The notes beneath the pieces were generated by a model that was not told where the DNA came from, ran no database searches, and saw only the letters and a list, made by a program, of their open reading frames with translations. Both the position numbers and the translations under genes were made by a program. This document shows, one piece after another, positions 1 to 15,777 of a stretch of 64,000 bases of DNA. Position 1 is the stretch's first letter. The number at the start of each line of letters is the position of its first letter. Source of the stretch: Hybos culiciformis (lineage: Eukaryota > Arthropoda > Insecta > Diptera > Hybotidae); the NCBI GenBank assembly GCA_964007475.1, contig OZ023275.1:3720001-3784000 (forward strand), in the 5' to 3' direction.

Positions 1-3000
1 TTTTTTTTGTATATTTTTGAAAACAATTTTTTGATATTTTCGGTATACAATAAGAAAACAAAAATTTTAAATATGATGTTCAGTAAAAAAAACAAGGAAA
101 TTTTCAAATATAAGTATGAAAGAAGTTTGAAAATTTATTACTTAATTCATAAAGAATTATAGTTTTTTTTAATGAAAGCCATGGAACTGAAATAGTAGTT
201 AGTAGTATAGAAATTTTAGACTCATATTAGTCAACTGCTTTGTAAAAGCTAAAAGTTATCAAAATAATTTTTTTTATATATTTTTATAATTAATCGAAAG
301 GGAATAACATAAATGCTGTTAAGAAAATAATATTATTATTATTATGCCAACCTTTAATAGATGGCTTATATTAAAAATTTCTCTAAATAAAAAAATTGAA
401 TTGTGTTCGATCAATCTTTGTAATATTGAAAAAATTAGTAAAGTTGTATTGGAAAAATAGTAAATAGACAAGCGTAATAATTTTGCACTCATATCATTTA
501 GAAACTTCGGACGAAACACAAAGTTCTGATATTTTAATGGTTTCGTTTCACTATATATCTATTTTGAATCTTAATCAGAACCGAAGGACTTCTCTACAAA
601 TCACAAAAATTCCAGCCAGAAGCTATCTATTTTAAAAACGCTCTTTCAAATTTCACAAGAAATATACTTAATTCAATTTAATAAAGTTATTTAATGTTTT
701 CCAAATTCCTTTCTTTTTTTCTTTTTTTTTTTGATGGAAACTAAAAACATTCTAAATTTTTATTGGGGTGTTTCCAAACAACAAATTCATATAAAATTAA
801 TGGATTCTGGAAAAATTTATTGTTGTTATTATATTAAGAAGATCAAATTAAAAATTTAAAATAGAACATATAAAACGAAAAAAAAAATTAAATGAAATAA
901 ATAAAAAAAAGAACAAAAAACATTTTTTTTAGAAACATGTTTTAAATAAATTAAAATGCTTTCGCATTCAATTCAAAATCACAATTTATTAAAAAAGTTT
1001 GCGTTTTTGTTTCCACCCTCAAAAAAACAAAAAAAAAAAAAATTTTTTTTTAGAAAAAGTTTTTTGTTTTTAATCTAAATTTTATTCATATATTATTATT
1101 GATTTACATTTTAAAATAAAAAATATTTTTATGCTAAAAACAAAAACAAAAAAAAAAAAAAAGATAACATTAAAAATAAAAAGATTTATTTAATTATTGC
1201 GAACGCTGTTGAAAAAAAAAATAAAACATTAAAATTACTTCAAACAAATTTATTTTCAATTTTTTATTTATAGGAAAATTTACAAGTAAAATGTTTTTTC
1301 ATAACTTTTATCTTATCTTCAGAAAAGCTACTGAACGAAAATCTGTATAAAAAACTTTTTTGTTCCAATTGTAGGACATTAAAAGATTTTGTGTAGCATA
1401 CAACTTGTTGCATTCATTATGAGTGAAAATTTTGTTTTTTAATACATATTACTTTTAAAATTGATTTTATTCTAACAAATAAGACAAAGATATTGAAAAT
1501 TTCCAATTAAAATTTATTTTTGTATTTTTAATTTTTTTCAGATATATTTTTGGATATTTTCAAGAAGAATTTTCTATATGGTAAGTTTACATTGATTCTA
1601 TTTTAAATTAGGTATTAGAATTTTTAAGGATTAAGGGGTTTAATATTTTGTTTTTTGTTTTTAGATTTTGATTTCTAAATCTCATGAAATTAAGAAAAAA
1701 AAAAGAAGATAAATGTTTGTGTATCTATAATCTAATGCTACTCATAACAGTGTCTAGTATTTTCAAAAAGAGTCTAAAAATACGTTTTGAAAAATGAGTT
1801 TTCGATTTGGAAATGTTCGTTTTTTTTTTTCTTTCACATGAAAAATTTTTTACTAAAGCGTACAAAAAACTGATTTTTATTCTAAAATGTACTTCATAGT
1901 TAAATTACACAAATAAATGCTTTATCAACAATATTACCTTTTTTTTAAAGTACCATAGAAGAAGACACAATTATATTTGAATTAGCTGCACATAATTGTA
2001 ATTGCGTCTAGCATTTAACGTACGCACAGTTCCACATAATGAATATAACATTAATGTGTACGTACACTTAAACAAATAAAATTAATAAATTTATGACCCT
2101 CCTAAAAAAAATATCACTCTCAAAAAAATAAAAAAAAGTTTCTAACCAAAGTATGTTTCGTTTGGAAAAACGAATATTTAATGTATAGTTTATCCTCTTG
2201 ACGCAAATAAAAAGAAAATCTATTTGAATTAAAATAAAAATTGAATTTAAAAATAAAATTTAAATTTATGCAAACAAAAAAAAAAAAGAAAAACATAATA
2301 TTTTCATTCCATTCGTATCATAAAATATTGTTAAAAATATTTTCATTCCGTTTCTTTTTTTCTTTTTTTTTTCAAAACTAAAATTATTATTCAATTTTCG
2401 AAGAAAAATATTTTTAGTTTAGTTTGCGTGCCAATATTAAAACCTTTTTTGTATATTAAAAAAAAAAGCAAAAAAAATAAATTTATTTTGTTTGCCACTG
2501 GATACACCACAGTCCACAGCACACGCAATTCAGGATGTATGTATAAGAAAAATTTATTATGGAAAATTATATTTTTGCAAAAATAAAACAAAATTAAATT
2601 ATCAAAATTTAAGAAGTTTAAGAAAATAATAAAAATAAAATTCTGAATATAGGTATTATTCAATATTGGAATATCGGAAATATACGATAATTCTATGGTA
2701 TTTTAAAAAGTTGAAGTGAATGTAAGATAAAATAAGAATATCTACTTGAGATATCAATCGAAATAATCTGACTAGAATTTTGAGGAATTTCTAGAAATTA
2801 TTTATGCATCAAGGAATAATTTTCAAATAAGTAGATTCTGAATTGCATATGGCAACAAAATTCATAAAATCACTAATAAATACTATCAATTTTAAATTTG
2901 TCGCATTTTTGAGATCATTAGATTCTAACTAGATACTGTTTAAATATTACTTTATATTTGTAAATATTTAAAATCTCCATTTTTGTTTACCAAACAACTT

Positions 3001-6000
3001 TCGTATACAATATTTTTTTTTTATATATGTACTGTGGAATTAGTTTTGTATATAAAATACAATTTTTATTTAATATATATTTCCATTGCACCCACAATGT
3101 TTGTATATATTTTATTAACAAATCTAGTTACAATATAACAACAAGAAAATATTTTTATCCTTAAATAGGGATTTTGCACGAACATAAAATAAAATTAAAA
3201 AGAATTAGAAGAAGAAAAAAAATATATTGAAAAAAAAATTAAAGTGCTAAATCATTATAGATAGGTAGATATAACTTTTTCTTTGTAAAAAAAAAATATA
3301 GTCTTACATTGTAATCGGAACTCAATTCAATTTTACATTTTTTATGTAAAGAAAATACTGTCATTGAAATTAATGCGAGGATAATTAGTTTTGTATTTTT
3401 GTTTTTTTTTTTTGTAAGAAAATGATAAGGAAAATATTTTCTGATATATAGAAAAAGAAAATAAAAATAGTTAGTTGTTTGAAAAAAAAATTTTAATAAC
3501 TAAAATTTATGTATAAAATTTTATATGCGCTTAAAAAATAATTAGTTATGCCTATAATGGAATTATAAAAATGACAATCAAAAATTAGCTGATGAATTTG
3601 CAAAAAAGAAAAAATTTAATTTCCTTATATTCCTGTTAATTCTACAAAATTATTACGACCTTGAAGAAACTATATAGCACTACAAATATAATAAATTTTT
3701 CCTATTTAAGGGCGCCTAAATTTTCAAAAATAAAACAAAACACAAAAAAAAAAAACATTATAAGAATAAAATAAAATTTTCCGAGAAAGAAAGATATGTA
3801 AAATGTGCGTTTTTTATTTTCATTTAACGTATAAAAATAATCCGGCGATATTTCATTAATAAAATATAATGTAAAAAAAAAACCTAAGTCTATAAGACCA
3901 CCCAATACTGTGTGTGAGAACTTCTAAATGTATTTGGGGCACAGAAAAAACAAAAAAAAAATTAACTTAAGAGTGATTATCATAAAATTTTATTTATATA
4001 TATATAATATAGTTTCGCTATAGGCGGCAATAAACCTAATTAATTTAATAGGTTTTTTATGTACATAAAATGCAATACTTAAAAAACTAAACATACCTAT
4101 ACACAAAATAGAAATAAAAAATAAAATAAGGAATTGGAAAAATTGCGAATTTATATAATACTAGAAAATATTGGAACATAATAAGTCATAGAGTTAAATT
4201 GACAATTCTTCAATCAAATAGTTTTCACCTTCGTTAAAAAGAGTTTCAAAAACGAAGTTTGAAAACTAAATAATTGCCTGTTGTTAAACGATTTGTTAAT
4301 TTTTTGAAGAAAATATTCCGGACTATATATAAAGTTGTTTCTTGTTTGATTAGCAAAAATATATTTTTTTTTTCTTACTTTAAACTTTTTTTTGTAGTTA
4401 TTATCTATAATAGTATATAAAAAATCTAATATTAACGATAATTTTTATACATATAAGAACTCAAACATAAATTTACTATACTTATATAAGTAGTTAGTTA
4501 CTTTTTTAATTAAATAATTTCAAGAGAATTAAAAAATAAATAAAATAGAATACTAAAAATTATATGTGATATGTTTTTTTTATCTTTTTTGGCGCCTTTT
4601 TCATTACAATCATTAAATTAAAAAAAAAAAAAGCATTTATATTATTATAGTAGGTACTATATTTTTATGAAACCATTTTTAGTATCTATTTGCAATAAGA
4701 AATTTTTTGATTATAAAAAAGAAAATTAAATAATTCAAAATAAAATTTTTCTTTTTATATGGCAATACTTCCTTAGTAGAATCAATATACTTCAAAGATA
4801 GAAAAAAGAGTTATTATTAAATATTTCTGTAGGTAATAATAATAAACATATTTTATTAACGTATATATTTTCGCATTATTTTATAATAAAAGTGAATAGC
4901 TATACTATTATGCTTTATTGAATTCATATATTTAAATCCAATGTTTTATAAGCATTATATATATTCATAAATTCAGAACTGCATTATCTTTTATTGCAAC
5001 TGCGACAGTAAGTAAAATCATTAATAAAAGTGTCTAAAGATAAATCGATTACAATATCAAGCATTTTTGAGAAATATATGTGTTAAAAATATAAATTTTG
5101 CGTAGATACTATAATGATTTTATATCTAACGCTCTTGTGTATTAATAGCATCATACAGAACCAAAAAAGTACAAGAATCAAAAGTCATAAATTGAATTAG
5201 AATTCAATCTAAAAACCCGTCATCTCTTTTATTCGTGTATACAAATACGTAAGAACAGATTAAATCTGACCCACATGATTTTAAATTTTTTTTTTTTGTT
5301 TTTTTTTTTATAATTTTATAAAGAAAATTTTTAATATAGGTCACATATTTTTCCTCATTATTGTGGAAATTAGTTTTTATGAGTTTATTTTAAAAATAAA
5401 AACTTTTAGATTGGGATTACTTGCAATATTTAAAGTATTTAAAATTAAAACACTTAACTTAAATGTACATGTAAGTATATATAAATCACGTGCGTAGTAA
5501 AAGTGGAATAAATTTTGTTTTTTTTTTTTTAAATAAATTTCATTTGACATTGATTTTATTTTTTCAAACAATAAGAATCTAAAATAAATTATATAAAGCA
5601 CGTTTTATATTCTCGAATGAATTAATGTTACTTTGACTAGGGATAAATATAGCCCTATAATTATTATTATTTTTAAGGTATACTTTCGGAAAGGAAATCT
5701 ATGCATTATGTTCTTTGGGAAGTTAAATCAGTTCGGCCGTAGTCTGACATGATGGTTGAAATTAACAAACATGTTATTTATAAAATTTTTGAACCTACAT
5801 AATAATTTTAGCTTTGATATTGAAACGGTTAGGCAAAAAATATGAATGCAAGATTTCAGGAGTTGCGCTATCCTTAAAAAAAAAAAGGAAAAAAAATTAA
5901 TATGCGTAGCGAACATTTTCATTTCAAAAGTCTAACAACATAAGACAAGATTGACTGGTTCAAAATTAACGTGAACGTCTATTGATAAATTTTTAACACA

Positions 6001-8849
6001 GGATTAGAAGAAAAATTTTTAAAATCTTTTATATTGAGTTTGCAAAAAAAATTTCATTATTTTGTTCTTGTGAGTGAGAAATGTTTCCATATGTTCCCAT
6101 ACATTTTTTTTTATTATTATTATTTTAATATTATATTAATTTCACTAAATTCTAATAATAATATCTAAAACTTTTTAGTTATTTGTTTTTTTTTTTTTGT
6201 TAAATAAAACGATTTTATTTTTAATTTTTTTTATATTTAGTTATATAGAATGAGAATGTGTTTTTTTTATTTTATAATTCTGTCGATTGTTTTTTTTTTT
6301 TTATTATAATTGAATGAATATTATATAAAACAGAAAATAATGTAGATTGTAGATTGTATATTATATATTTTATTTTTATTTTGTATTTTAATAGTTCTAT
6401 GCTTCTATGCGATATGCTTGAATTAATTTTATTTAAACGACTTAATTAAAAAAATATGTTTGATGTATTTTAGTTTTTTTTTTTTAATGAAAATGGAAAA
6501 CAAAAAAAAATTTTTTTGCCTCAAAATAAAACAAAATATAGAAGAATAAAGAGGAAAATATTTTTTTTTTGATAGAAATATTTTTAAATTTTTTTTTTAA
6601 TTTTGTGGAAAAAAATGCTTTCAAAAAAAAAATTATATGGTTTATTTCAAAATTAAAATAATAAAAAAGAAAAAAATTATTAAAAAGTAATAAAAAAAAA
6701 TAAAATTATGAGAGAAAATTTTTTTGAGGGAAATATTTTTTTCATTATTCTTTTTAATTTTTATTTTTTTTTTTAATTAAATTGCGGATTTTTTAAAAAT
6801 AAATATTGCTATTGGTGATTGGTAGAAATAAAATCGCCGAAAATAATTTAATTTTTACATTTTTCTTATGTTTGAAGATTTTAGAGTTATGGTCTATGTA
6901 AAATCATTCCTACATGAAACAATATAGAACAGTACTTACATATATTTGAAAATTTTGATATGTTTTATTTTTAAGATTAGTCAGAATCACGAACTAAACA
7001 CATTTTTAAGGTTACTTAAGTATCACATTCCAATATCATTTTGTTATATTTCATTGAAATTGAGACCCGATTCCTAATCAATTTGGGTCTAATCTCTAAT
7101 GATCATCTATCTACTCATCGGAATTTATTAAAACTATAAAAATATGAAATAAATAAATATTATATGATGATTATTTACAGTCTTAGCTTAGAGTTTGAAG
7201 GCATCAAACTCTAATTTTTAGTCGAGCTGACAGATATTGCGCATATTTTGGCAAGGATTGAAATAGGCAGTTCATTAAATTCTTCAGTTATTGGACGGAA
7301 ATATGGACGGCTATAAATTCTTTCTTGAAATATAATGTTTGGTTGTGATATCTTTTTTTTTCATATTTTTACTTAATAAAATCAATATAGATACAAATAT
7401 GTCAGATATATACAAAATATCGCTTTTAAGTTAAATAACAAAAAAATATCAATATTATTGTATATGGATTAAAAATTGTATTATACATTTTTAACAAAAA
7501 AAAATTTGTACTAGAAATTCCATATTTAATTAGGATTTGGAATCTTAATTAGCTCAATTTTATATAAAAAAAAAAAAAACTTTCATAAGCTACATGAATA
7601 TAAATTCGAAAAAAAGAAAAGAAGAAAAATGAAATAGTATTGATCCCAAAAATCATAATTTATTATTTTTTTTTTTTGTATTTTATTTTGTTTATAGTTT
7701 GGTTTTGGGAAAACAATATTAAATTTATTGACTGAATTATTTTTTTTCCGATTCTTTGTTTATTTTTAATTCGAAGTAATTTTTTTTTTCTTTTTTTTTT
7801 TGACTAATGTCTTATACAGTTTTCATAAGAAAATAGAAAATAATAATAATAAAAAAAAAAAAAAAAAAAATGTTTGGTGGAAAAAAAATTACACTGAAAC
7901 ATGAGATCTTTCAATCAAATAAAATGTAAATGTAATTATCTGTAACAGTAATAATAATAATAATAATTTTTTTTTGGGTCTCTTATTATGTTTATTATGT
8001 ATATGTATGTATTTTTTATTTATTTTCTAATTAAAAAAAAACTAAGAAGCAAAAAATGTAAACAAGGGAAGTATTGAAAGAAACATGTTGTTTACGTTGT
8101 TTATGTTGTATTTTTTTTTAATGTTGCTCTTAGTGTTTTTTTTTTCTAAATATGAAGAAAACATAAAAATTTTAAGAACATCCAATAATTTTGAAATTTA
8201 TGTGATACTGTTAAGTTATTTTTTGTTTATATTTTAAAGTATATATATTGTACTTATGCATGGCTTTTTCTGTAACAACTGCAAAGCTAAGCATATTTTT
8301 TTTTTAATAATAAATAATTATGCTTTATTTATATCTATATAGTATTTTTCATAAATGAAACAACATAAATTTTTTCTGTCTTTCTTGTTGTAAAAGTTCA
8401 CTTCAACATTATTTCTTTTATAATTTATAATAATTACAATCTAGTTCAATTATTATTTTTTTTTTTTTCAAATATCATTTTTCACCTTTTCTAAATAAAA
8501 AGGGAATTTAAGATGACACATAAAAGTCAGACAAATTCTTGCTAAAAAAAAAATATGGAAAAAACAAATTTTTGAGTTATTTTCAATTTTAATAAAAGGC
8601 AAAAAAATAATTCTTAATAATATAAATAAAAGACTTTGATATAGCTACTTAATAGAAATCACCTGTTTGACTATGACGTATGTAGCTTGTGCTTGTTTTC
8701 GAAATAATTATGTATATTTTCATTACGATATTAATTATTATCGTGCTGAAAATTGATAGGTGAGTCTCTCATATGAAAGAGCTGCTTATGAAAACAACAC
8801 AACACTTAATTCAGTGGAAAATTTGAGAAAATGAACACAAATTCCAGTC

Positions 8850-8930
8850 TGAGGTGGGAATCGGACCCATACCGTAGGATAATGGCAATACAAGAGCCGT
8901 ATTATACAACTACACCGTTCTAGTAGTACT
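8850..8930 (-). repeat. tRNA-like sequence, probable tRNA-derived SINE head or tRNA relic
   Basis: Read on the minus strand, this stretch has a tRNA-like layout. Near its 5' end is a box-A-like GGTGTAGTTGTATAAT (around 8900-8916). Near its 3' end is a box-B-like GGGTCCGATTCCC (around 8856-8868), followed by CACCTCA. The spacing fits an internal RNA polymerase III promoter. The T-arm can form only about four pairs, with a mismatch at the fifth, and the acceptor stem does not close convincingly, so it is unlikely to be a working tRNA. Its GC content is clearly above its surroundings. A tRNA-derived SINE whose body continues leftward (about 8750-8850) is the likeliest reading; an isolated tRNA pseudogene is the alternative. 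Confidence 0.55.
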
Positions 8931-11149
8931 TAAAATCTATCATTTGCAATTGTTCTTGAAATAACAATTTATTTTCTTTATAACAAATAAAAAGTGAATT
9001 ATCCACAATATGCAATTATCCATGATTTATTAAAAAAAAAATCATATTATATAAATAATATTTAGAAAAAAAAAAAAAAATTGATATCGCCCACTGTTTT
9101 GAATGTTTACACTGATGTTATTATGGTTGTTATTATATTTTTCTTTCTTAATTCACTCACTAGAATGAAATCTCAAATCGTGACAAAATTAAATTTGGTA
9201 AAGTATATAGTTTTTATTTCATTGAAAAATTCTTCAAGAACTTAAACAGAACTAATATTTATTTTGAATTAATTTTCTTTTCTTTTTTATTTAAAGAATA
9301 AAGAAGTCTTTCACGAACTGTACACGAGTTGGACCTTTCTAATTAATCAGTATGTTATCCTTTTGCATATATTCAATTAGTAGCATGTATATAATAAAAT
9401 TGTTCTGCCAAAATCATAACAAAAACAAAGAAAATAAAAAAAAGAAACAAATCAAAGTCAAATTGTTTTTTTTTTTATTATTATTAATTTTATCATTAAG
9501 CGCCAAGCCCTTTGCAGAAAACGTATATATAGAGAAAAAAAAAAACAAAATTATTGCGTGAAGCTTCTTAATATGTTGTATTATATGTTCAGGTTCAGCT
9601 AAAAAGAAAATTTTAACCTGTCAAAAAATAAAAATAATAAAAAATAAAATTAAAAGTCATTGAAATTTCTAGCTGTGTATATAAAAATTTTTTTTATTAT
9701 TTTATAAGTCTCATAATATATTAATAATAATAATTATAATTAATTTATTATAAGCTTTAACGCAGAATGTCCTTATAAATCCTTGAACTGATTTTTATTT
9801 ACTCACGAACACATAGCAAGTATTAAAATGTTATTTACTTTTCTTATAATAATATTGAATAATTTTTCACTACAAAATTTTTAAGAAATTTATTATTTAT
9901 TTATTTATTTAAGACTTCGTGTAGGGAGTCCTTCATATTAAATTATCAAAAAAAAACTATTTCTGAGCGACAGGTGAATATTTTATTCAAATTAATTTAA
10001 CAATAGAAATTTTTTTAGAAATTTAACATTTCTGAATTGTTTTTTTTTTTCGGTAAGTCATTAGAATCGTAGCATAGTTTTGAATGCCTCTAAATCCTTA
10101 TATCAAACATTTTTAGATCTAGACTTTTTTTTTTTAATTTATTTATAGTTGTATAAGGAGAGTTCCAGACACAACATTAAAATTTAATTTCATATTTTTC
10201 TTAAAAAACAACAAAAAAAATTATTAAAAAAAAAAATTATGCGACCTTTACAAAAAAACTGACTCCCAATTGGCATTGAAAGTAAAACAAGAACAATAAT
10301 GTTTTTTTTTTTTTAATTTTTTGCTTTTCCACGAAATTTCTGTCAAAGAGGGGAAAAAAATAAAACTTAATAATTTTGTCCTTGACATATGTATACATTA
10401 ATACCACCAATTTAACAAAAAAAATAATAATAATAAACTTGTGCGTGTTCATAAGGAAAATCTAATAATAATCAACGAAAAAGAAAAAAAAAGAAAAAGC
10501 CAAAAATTATTTTCATTTGTATATATTTATTTTTGAACTTGTAAGTTATTTAGGATAAAGGATAGATTTTCAATTCTTCAAGGTTTTTGGCTTTTAGCAT
10601 TTTCTTTTTTTTTTTGTTGTCTAAATATAAATAAATGGCATTTTTAATGTTTAATATCCTGCCAATAAAATGATATCCTGTGTTCACAAAGAACATATAC
10701 ACACACTTAAAAAAAAAAAAAACAGAAAATTGACAATGATTATATTTTGTTTTTCTTTATTATGTTAAGTATAAGAAAGAAAACCCGTCATAGGCTTTTA
10801 TATATGTTTTTTACTTGAACAATAGTGATCATTTATTTATTGTAATTTGACACTAAAAGCATTTTCCATTATTTTCTTATGAATTTCTTTTTTTTTTAAT
10901 CATTTCACAAAGAAATAAAATATTCGATGAAGCTTTCTTTTCGAAAAAAAAAAAAATGAAATCGAAAGAAATCCATCAAAAATGTTTTAATGAAATATAA
11001 ATATTAAAACAAATAAATTGATTGACAACTAAAATACTACACCAAAAAGCTTTGAAGCTTTTGAAAATTTATTTAAGTGGACTGAGTAGGTTTATATGTT
11101 TTGCAGAAAATTCCCATAAAAAGATGAATATCTGATAGATGATTTTATA

Positions 11150-11209
11150 TTTTTATTTATTTATTTATATATTTATTTCTATATTTATTTATCTATTTTT
11201 TTATTTATA
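11150..11209. repeat. Degenerate TTTA microsatellite
   Basis: This is an interrupted run of TTTA/TTTAT units. It is typical simple sequence for this region with no sign of function. Confidence 0.8.
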
Positions 11210-12736
11210 ATTCTTAATTTTTATGGTAATGCATTTGTATAAAAATATTATCATAGAGTTCAGGAGTATAATTGTCCTACACATAGATAATCATGTAATA
11301 TATATTTACACAACCTTTTCCTAATTTTTTTTTGTAGAAATAATATAAAAATGTTCACAACAAGACCTTTGATTCTCCTAAATAAACTATTTACTTCAAA
11401 AAGTTTAATGTTCAGAGATAAACATTGTCATGACACTAATAAGATATAGGTACAAGGTACCTTACACTCATTCATTTATCATTTTGAAAATTTTGATAAA
11501 TTTTTTACTGTACAAACTTTTGAAAACCGTTTTAATATTCAATAATTTTGTTTATTAATTTAATAATTATTGGGAAATATCATATGTAAATTTTATTTGA
11601 AAGAATAGTTTGAATATAAAATTCCCTTTTTGCAGAATTCATATTCATTTTTTTTTATATATTTTATTCTTCTTTTCTAAAGTGTATTATTATAATAAAT
11701 GGAAAATTTGGCAATTTTCATAAAGAATAAAACCCAATATTTTTGTTTAATAAACAAACCAGAAAAAAAAAATTAACTTTTTTAATTGGTCCATTTTGTC
11801 TTCTACAATTGCTAATTGACGTATGAATTGACCTCGTCGTAATCCACTATCAAACAATAAAGTTCAATTTATAATAATGGAAAACTTAAATAAAAATATA
11901 TTATCAATTTTAGAACATTGAGACCTGATCCGACAAAATAGTTTAGTTCTACGCTAATTCCAACTTAGAAAATTGAGAAGAAATTGAACAATCTGTAGCC
12001 AGAACTGTGACATTTAGGATAAGAACAATACAATTACAACACGATGGCGATAACGCTCAAATGATGTATCTACTTACACATATATGGAAATATTGCATTA
12101 ATTTTAAGTTTTCTACAAAAAACAAAATTCTATTTTATATCTAATTTACTTACATTAATAACATAATGTATATTACATATACATAAATATATCTAAAAAA
12201 AAAAAAAAGTATAATAAATTCTTGTTCTCCAACAAATTGTTTCAAATCAATCAAAAAGAACATATCCAAAAAAAACATATTCAAAATTAACGAATCCCAC
12301 CTTTTTTTTCCAATTTTAATTCTTTCTTTCATCATTCAAGGTCAGAATATCTTTTTTTTTTATGTAATTTAATTTATATTAAAAAAAATATATGTATATA
12401 ATTTTTTTAATTCTGCTCAATATGAATTTTATTATTATTATTATTATTTTTTTTTTGTGAATCCGAGCTTTATTTGCGTTGTTAATCGACCGTCACGAAA
12501 AGCGTACACTTAAACTTGAAAACTTCCAAAATAACATAAAATTTTTGGATCACAAAGAAATACATATCGTTTTTTTTTTCTTGCTTGCTTGCCAGAAAAT
12601 AATGCTCATACACCTACATGAAACGTTTTTGGGGAAAGAAAAAAAAAAATTAAAACAAAAAAATGAAAACAATAAATTTTTTAACCATAAATTGATTAAA
12701 AAATAAGATTCACTTTAGTGTATGTATATGTACATA

Positions 12737-12751
12737 ATTTGGGCGCCAAAT
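12737..12751. promoter_or_regulatory. E2F-like palindromic site (low confidence)
   Basis: The sequence ATTTGGGCGCCAAAT includes GGCGCCAAA, whose complement matches the E2F/DP consensus TTTSSCGC. It lies in otherwise very AT-rich DNA about 21 kb upstream of the ATF3 start codon. It is one of six GGCGCC palindromes in the left half of the window. Binding is inferred from the motif alone. Confidence 0.25.
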
Positions 12752-14364
12752 GGCATAAGTTATCAATTTTTTGGCTGCTACTTTTTTTTTTTTTAATAAG
12801 ATATTTTCTTAAAATAATAATTTTATTCACGTGCATTAATCGTGGCTTAAGATTTTTGTTTTTGAGTTTTACTTTTTGGATTTGTTTGTGCACCGAAGAG
12901 TATTAGTTTTTTTTTTTTTTAATTTTATCTGTCAAAATTTTTAGATTCATTATCCGTAAAATTTAATTCTGCAAAATACAAAAATAATTTTTTAATGTTA
13001 ATATAATAAGAAGTTGAAATAAGCGTAGGATTAAAAATAAAAACTTTAGATCAAATAAAAATATGATATTTTTATATTAATAGTGCACCAAAGTTCTACA
13101 TGATGATAGTTATGTATGTATATAGGAACTATTTTATATATAGTTGCAATGTAAAAATGTCAGTTACTTGTCTATAAGTAATTTAAATTTAAAATTAAGG
13201 AAATATTCGAATTTAAAATTTAGATAGAAAGTTGCGTGGGGACACTTTCAATGCTATAGTGTGCGCTAGTCAGTCTACTGAAATACATATTATAAAATTG
13301 TTAATTATGTGTTATACATTATACATACGTAATACGTATAAACTGCAAAGTGTAAAAAAAAAGTTCAACTGAAAATTTTATAAAATGAAATTTCCTATAT
13401 TCTGGCAGATTATTCTGAACTCAATGATCCAGTTGAATTGAAGTACCTATTCATATTTATTTAAAACAAAAAAAAAACATTTTTTTTTTTAATTTAATTT
13501 AAATTGATTTTCTGTTTCTTACTTAAGATTGGAGATAGCACGTTATAGACATATCTACTAAACTGTCAGAAAAACTTTGTTAATTACAGTATTAATATTA
13601 ATTTATAAAAGTATTGGGGGTAATAAAATTGCAAAAAAAAAAAAAAAATTAAAAAAATGAAAAACAATTAAGCAAATGATCATTGATGAATATCAATTAT
13701 AAAATAAACATTAAGTTACTTATTATTTATTTTTCTGGTTATTGTATGGAGATGCAAATTAGTCAAGTTGTTTTTTTAAGTGGCAATTCGTGAATTTTTA
13801 ATTTTATATTTGCAAAGTTATATATAGGTGTAGGTATATATGTATATTTTTTTATTAGATATTATTTTTGTTTAAATATCTCTGTTTATTGTATTCGTAA
13901 TATTCGTATATATGTTTATAATAATTTAAGATTTTTTTTTATTATTAGGCTTTGGTCGTCTACACACATGGTTTTCATTTTTAATGAATCATCCCAATAA
14001 TATTATAAAAATAGAAGATAAAATACTTTGTTTAATTTATATTCACTTAATGGCATAGAAAATATTCTGTATGTAACAATATTAAATGTATTGGATTTGA
14101 AATTCTGAAAGTAGTCATACAATTTAAATTTCATCGAATTAAAAACTGAATAGTTCCACTAATTATTCTTTAGAGATTAACTTGCATTGGAATTAACTTG
14201 ACTTAATTACATACTTATATATTTAACTTTTCTAAACTCAAAAATATTGTCTCGAAAGTAAGATCATTGTTAAAAACGATCTGACCACGATCCTTTAAGT
14301 TTGGAAGAAAATATTATTTTTTTTCGGAAAATTATATGTGATATGAATATTTTTAAAGTAACTA

Positions 14365-14396
14365 TAGTTCAATGGTTCAATAGTTCAATAGTTCAA
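14365..14396. repeat. Short 10-bp tandem repeat
   Basis: About three copies of a 10-bp unit close to TAGTTCAATA lie head to tail with one substitution. It is a minor minisatellite with no visible function. Confidence 0.75.
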
Positions 14397-15777
14397 AAAA
14401 CGAGCAAAATTAATAATTATTGAATGAGGACAACGAAATTTTAAACATAGACTTTAATTTTTGATTATTATAATAATATTATAATTTCATATTTTATACT
14501 CGTAAGTAAGTTCTGGACAGTGTTTTTTTTTTTTATAATTTTTGTTAATGTATTTAATGGTTATTTATAAAAATGTTCAGCCGAAAGGAAAAATAATGCT
14601 ATGGTTTATGTAATAAAAATAAGTTTTGTTTTTTTACAATAATTATATTTTAGTGCAATTTTTAATTAAATGAACTTTATTCCACAATTTCGAAATTATA
14701 GATTATAATAAAAAAAAAAATTATTATAATTTTTTAGAAGCATTTATTAAAAAAAAATTTACTTATGTTCTTAATAAAAAAACAAGAAAAATTTCAATGA
14801 AATTTATAAAAAATATTTGTGGATATAGTACAATATACTACTTAGATACATAATACGTATGTATATAGTATGTATAAATTCTATCTAAATGTATTAACTA
14901 AAAGAAAATAAAATTAACAGACATTTCGTCTCGTCGCGTAAAAATCATAAAAAAAAAATGATAATAATAATAATAATAATAAAATAAGTTTTTTTTCCTA
15001 TACTCTTGGAAACAAAAAATAAAAAACAACAAATGTTCAGTAGCAAAAAAAAAAAAAAATACATATCTTCAAAAAGAGCCATTTGTCCATCAAATGTCGA
15101 CATAAATATTATGTTGTCACATAAAAAACCATAATAACTTTTTTTTTTTATTTTTTGGATAAAAATTTTCAAAACATCACATAATCACATATGTTTGTTC
15201 TATCATTAAAACATTTTTTTTTTTTTTTTTAATATATAAATTGAAAAAACAGAACAAAAAAAAAACGAACATAAAACCTATACATTTTAAAACTAAATTG
15301 AAAATTATCTCCCTAATTAAAAAAAAAACAAAAAAAAAATGTTCAGAATACTGGCTGGCTTTCAATATACATAATTTACACAATATGTGCCATATCATTT
15401 TCAGCAAAAAAAAACAAAAAATTATATTTAAAAATAAAAAAAAAAAATACCTAATAATTTATTTTATATATGTATAATTTCTTCTTTTTTTTTTTGGAGA
15501 GAAAAATTAAAAATTAAAAATAAATTGAAAATAAAAAGCAATACTTTTTATATCAGATTTTGAGAAGTAGGCAAAAAATATATTTAATTTTTTTGTACTT
15601 AAGAACAGTAGAAAATGTCACTTAGTACATGACGGACGTTGTACTCTTTTACTATTATGAGCATATAAATTTATGAATTGTTTCAAAACCTAATCAGGCT
15701 ACTTACTTAAACTATATTCATATTGAATAAGCACACAAGTTTCAGTTTTGCTTTACTAAGGAAATTTCATAGAATTA

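Noticed and set aside
8850..8930. Functional tRNA gene
   Set aside because: A- and B-box-like sequences are present, but the acceptor stem and T-arm pairing are imperfect, so a SINE head or relic is more likely.
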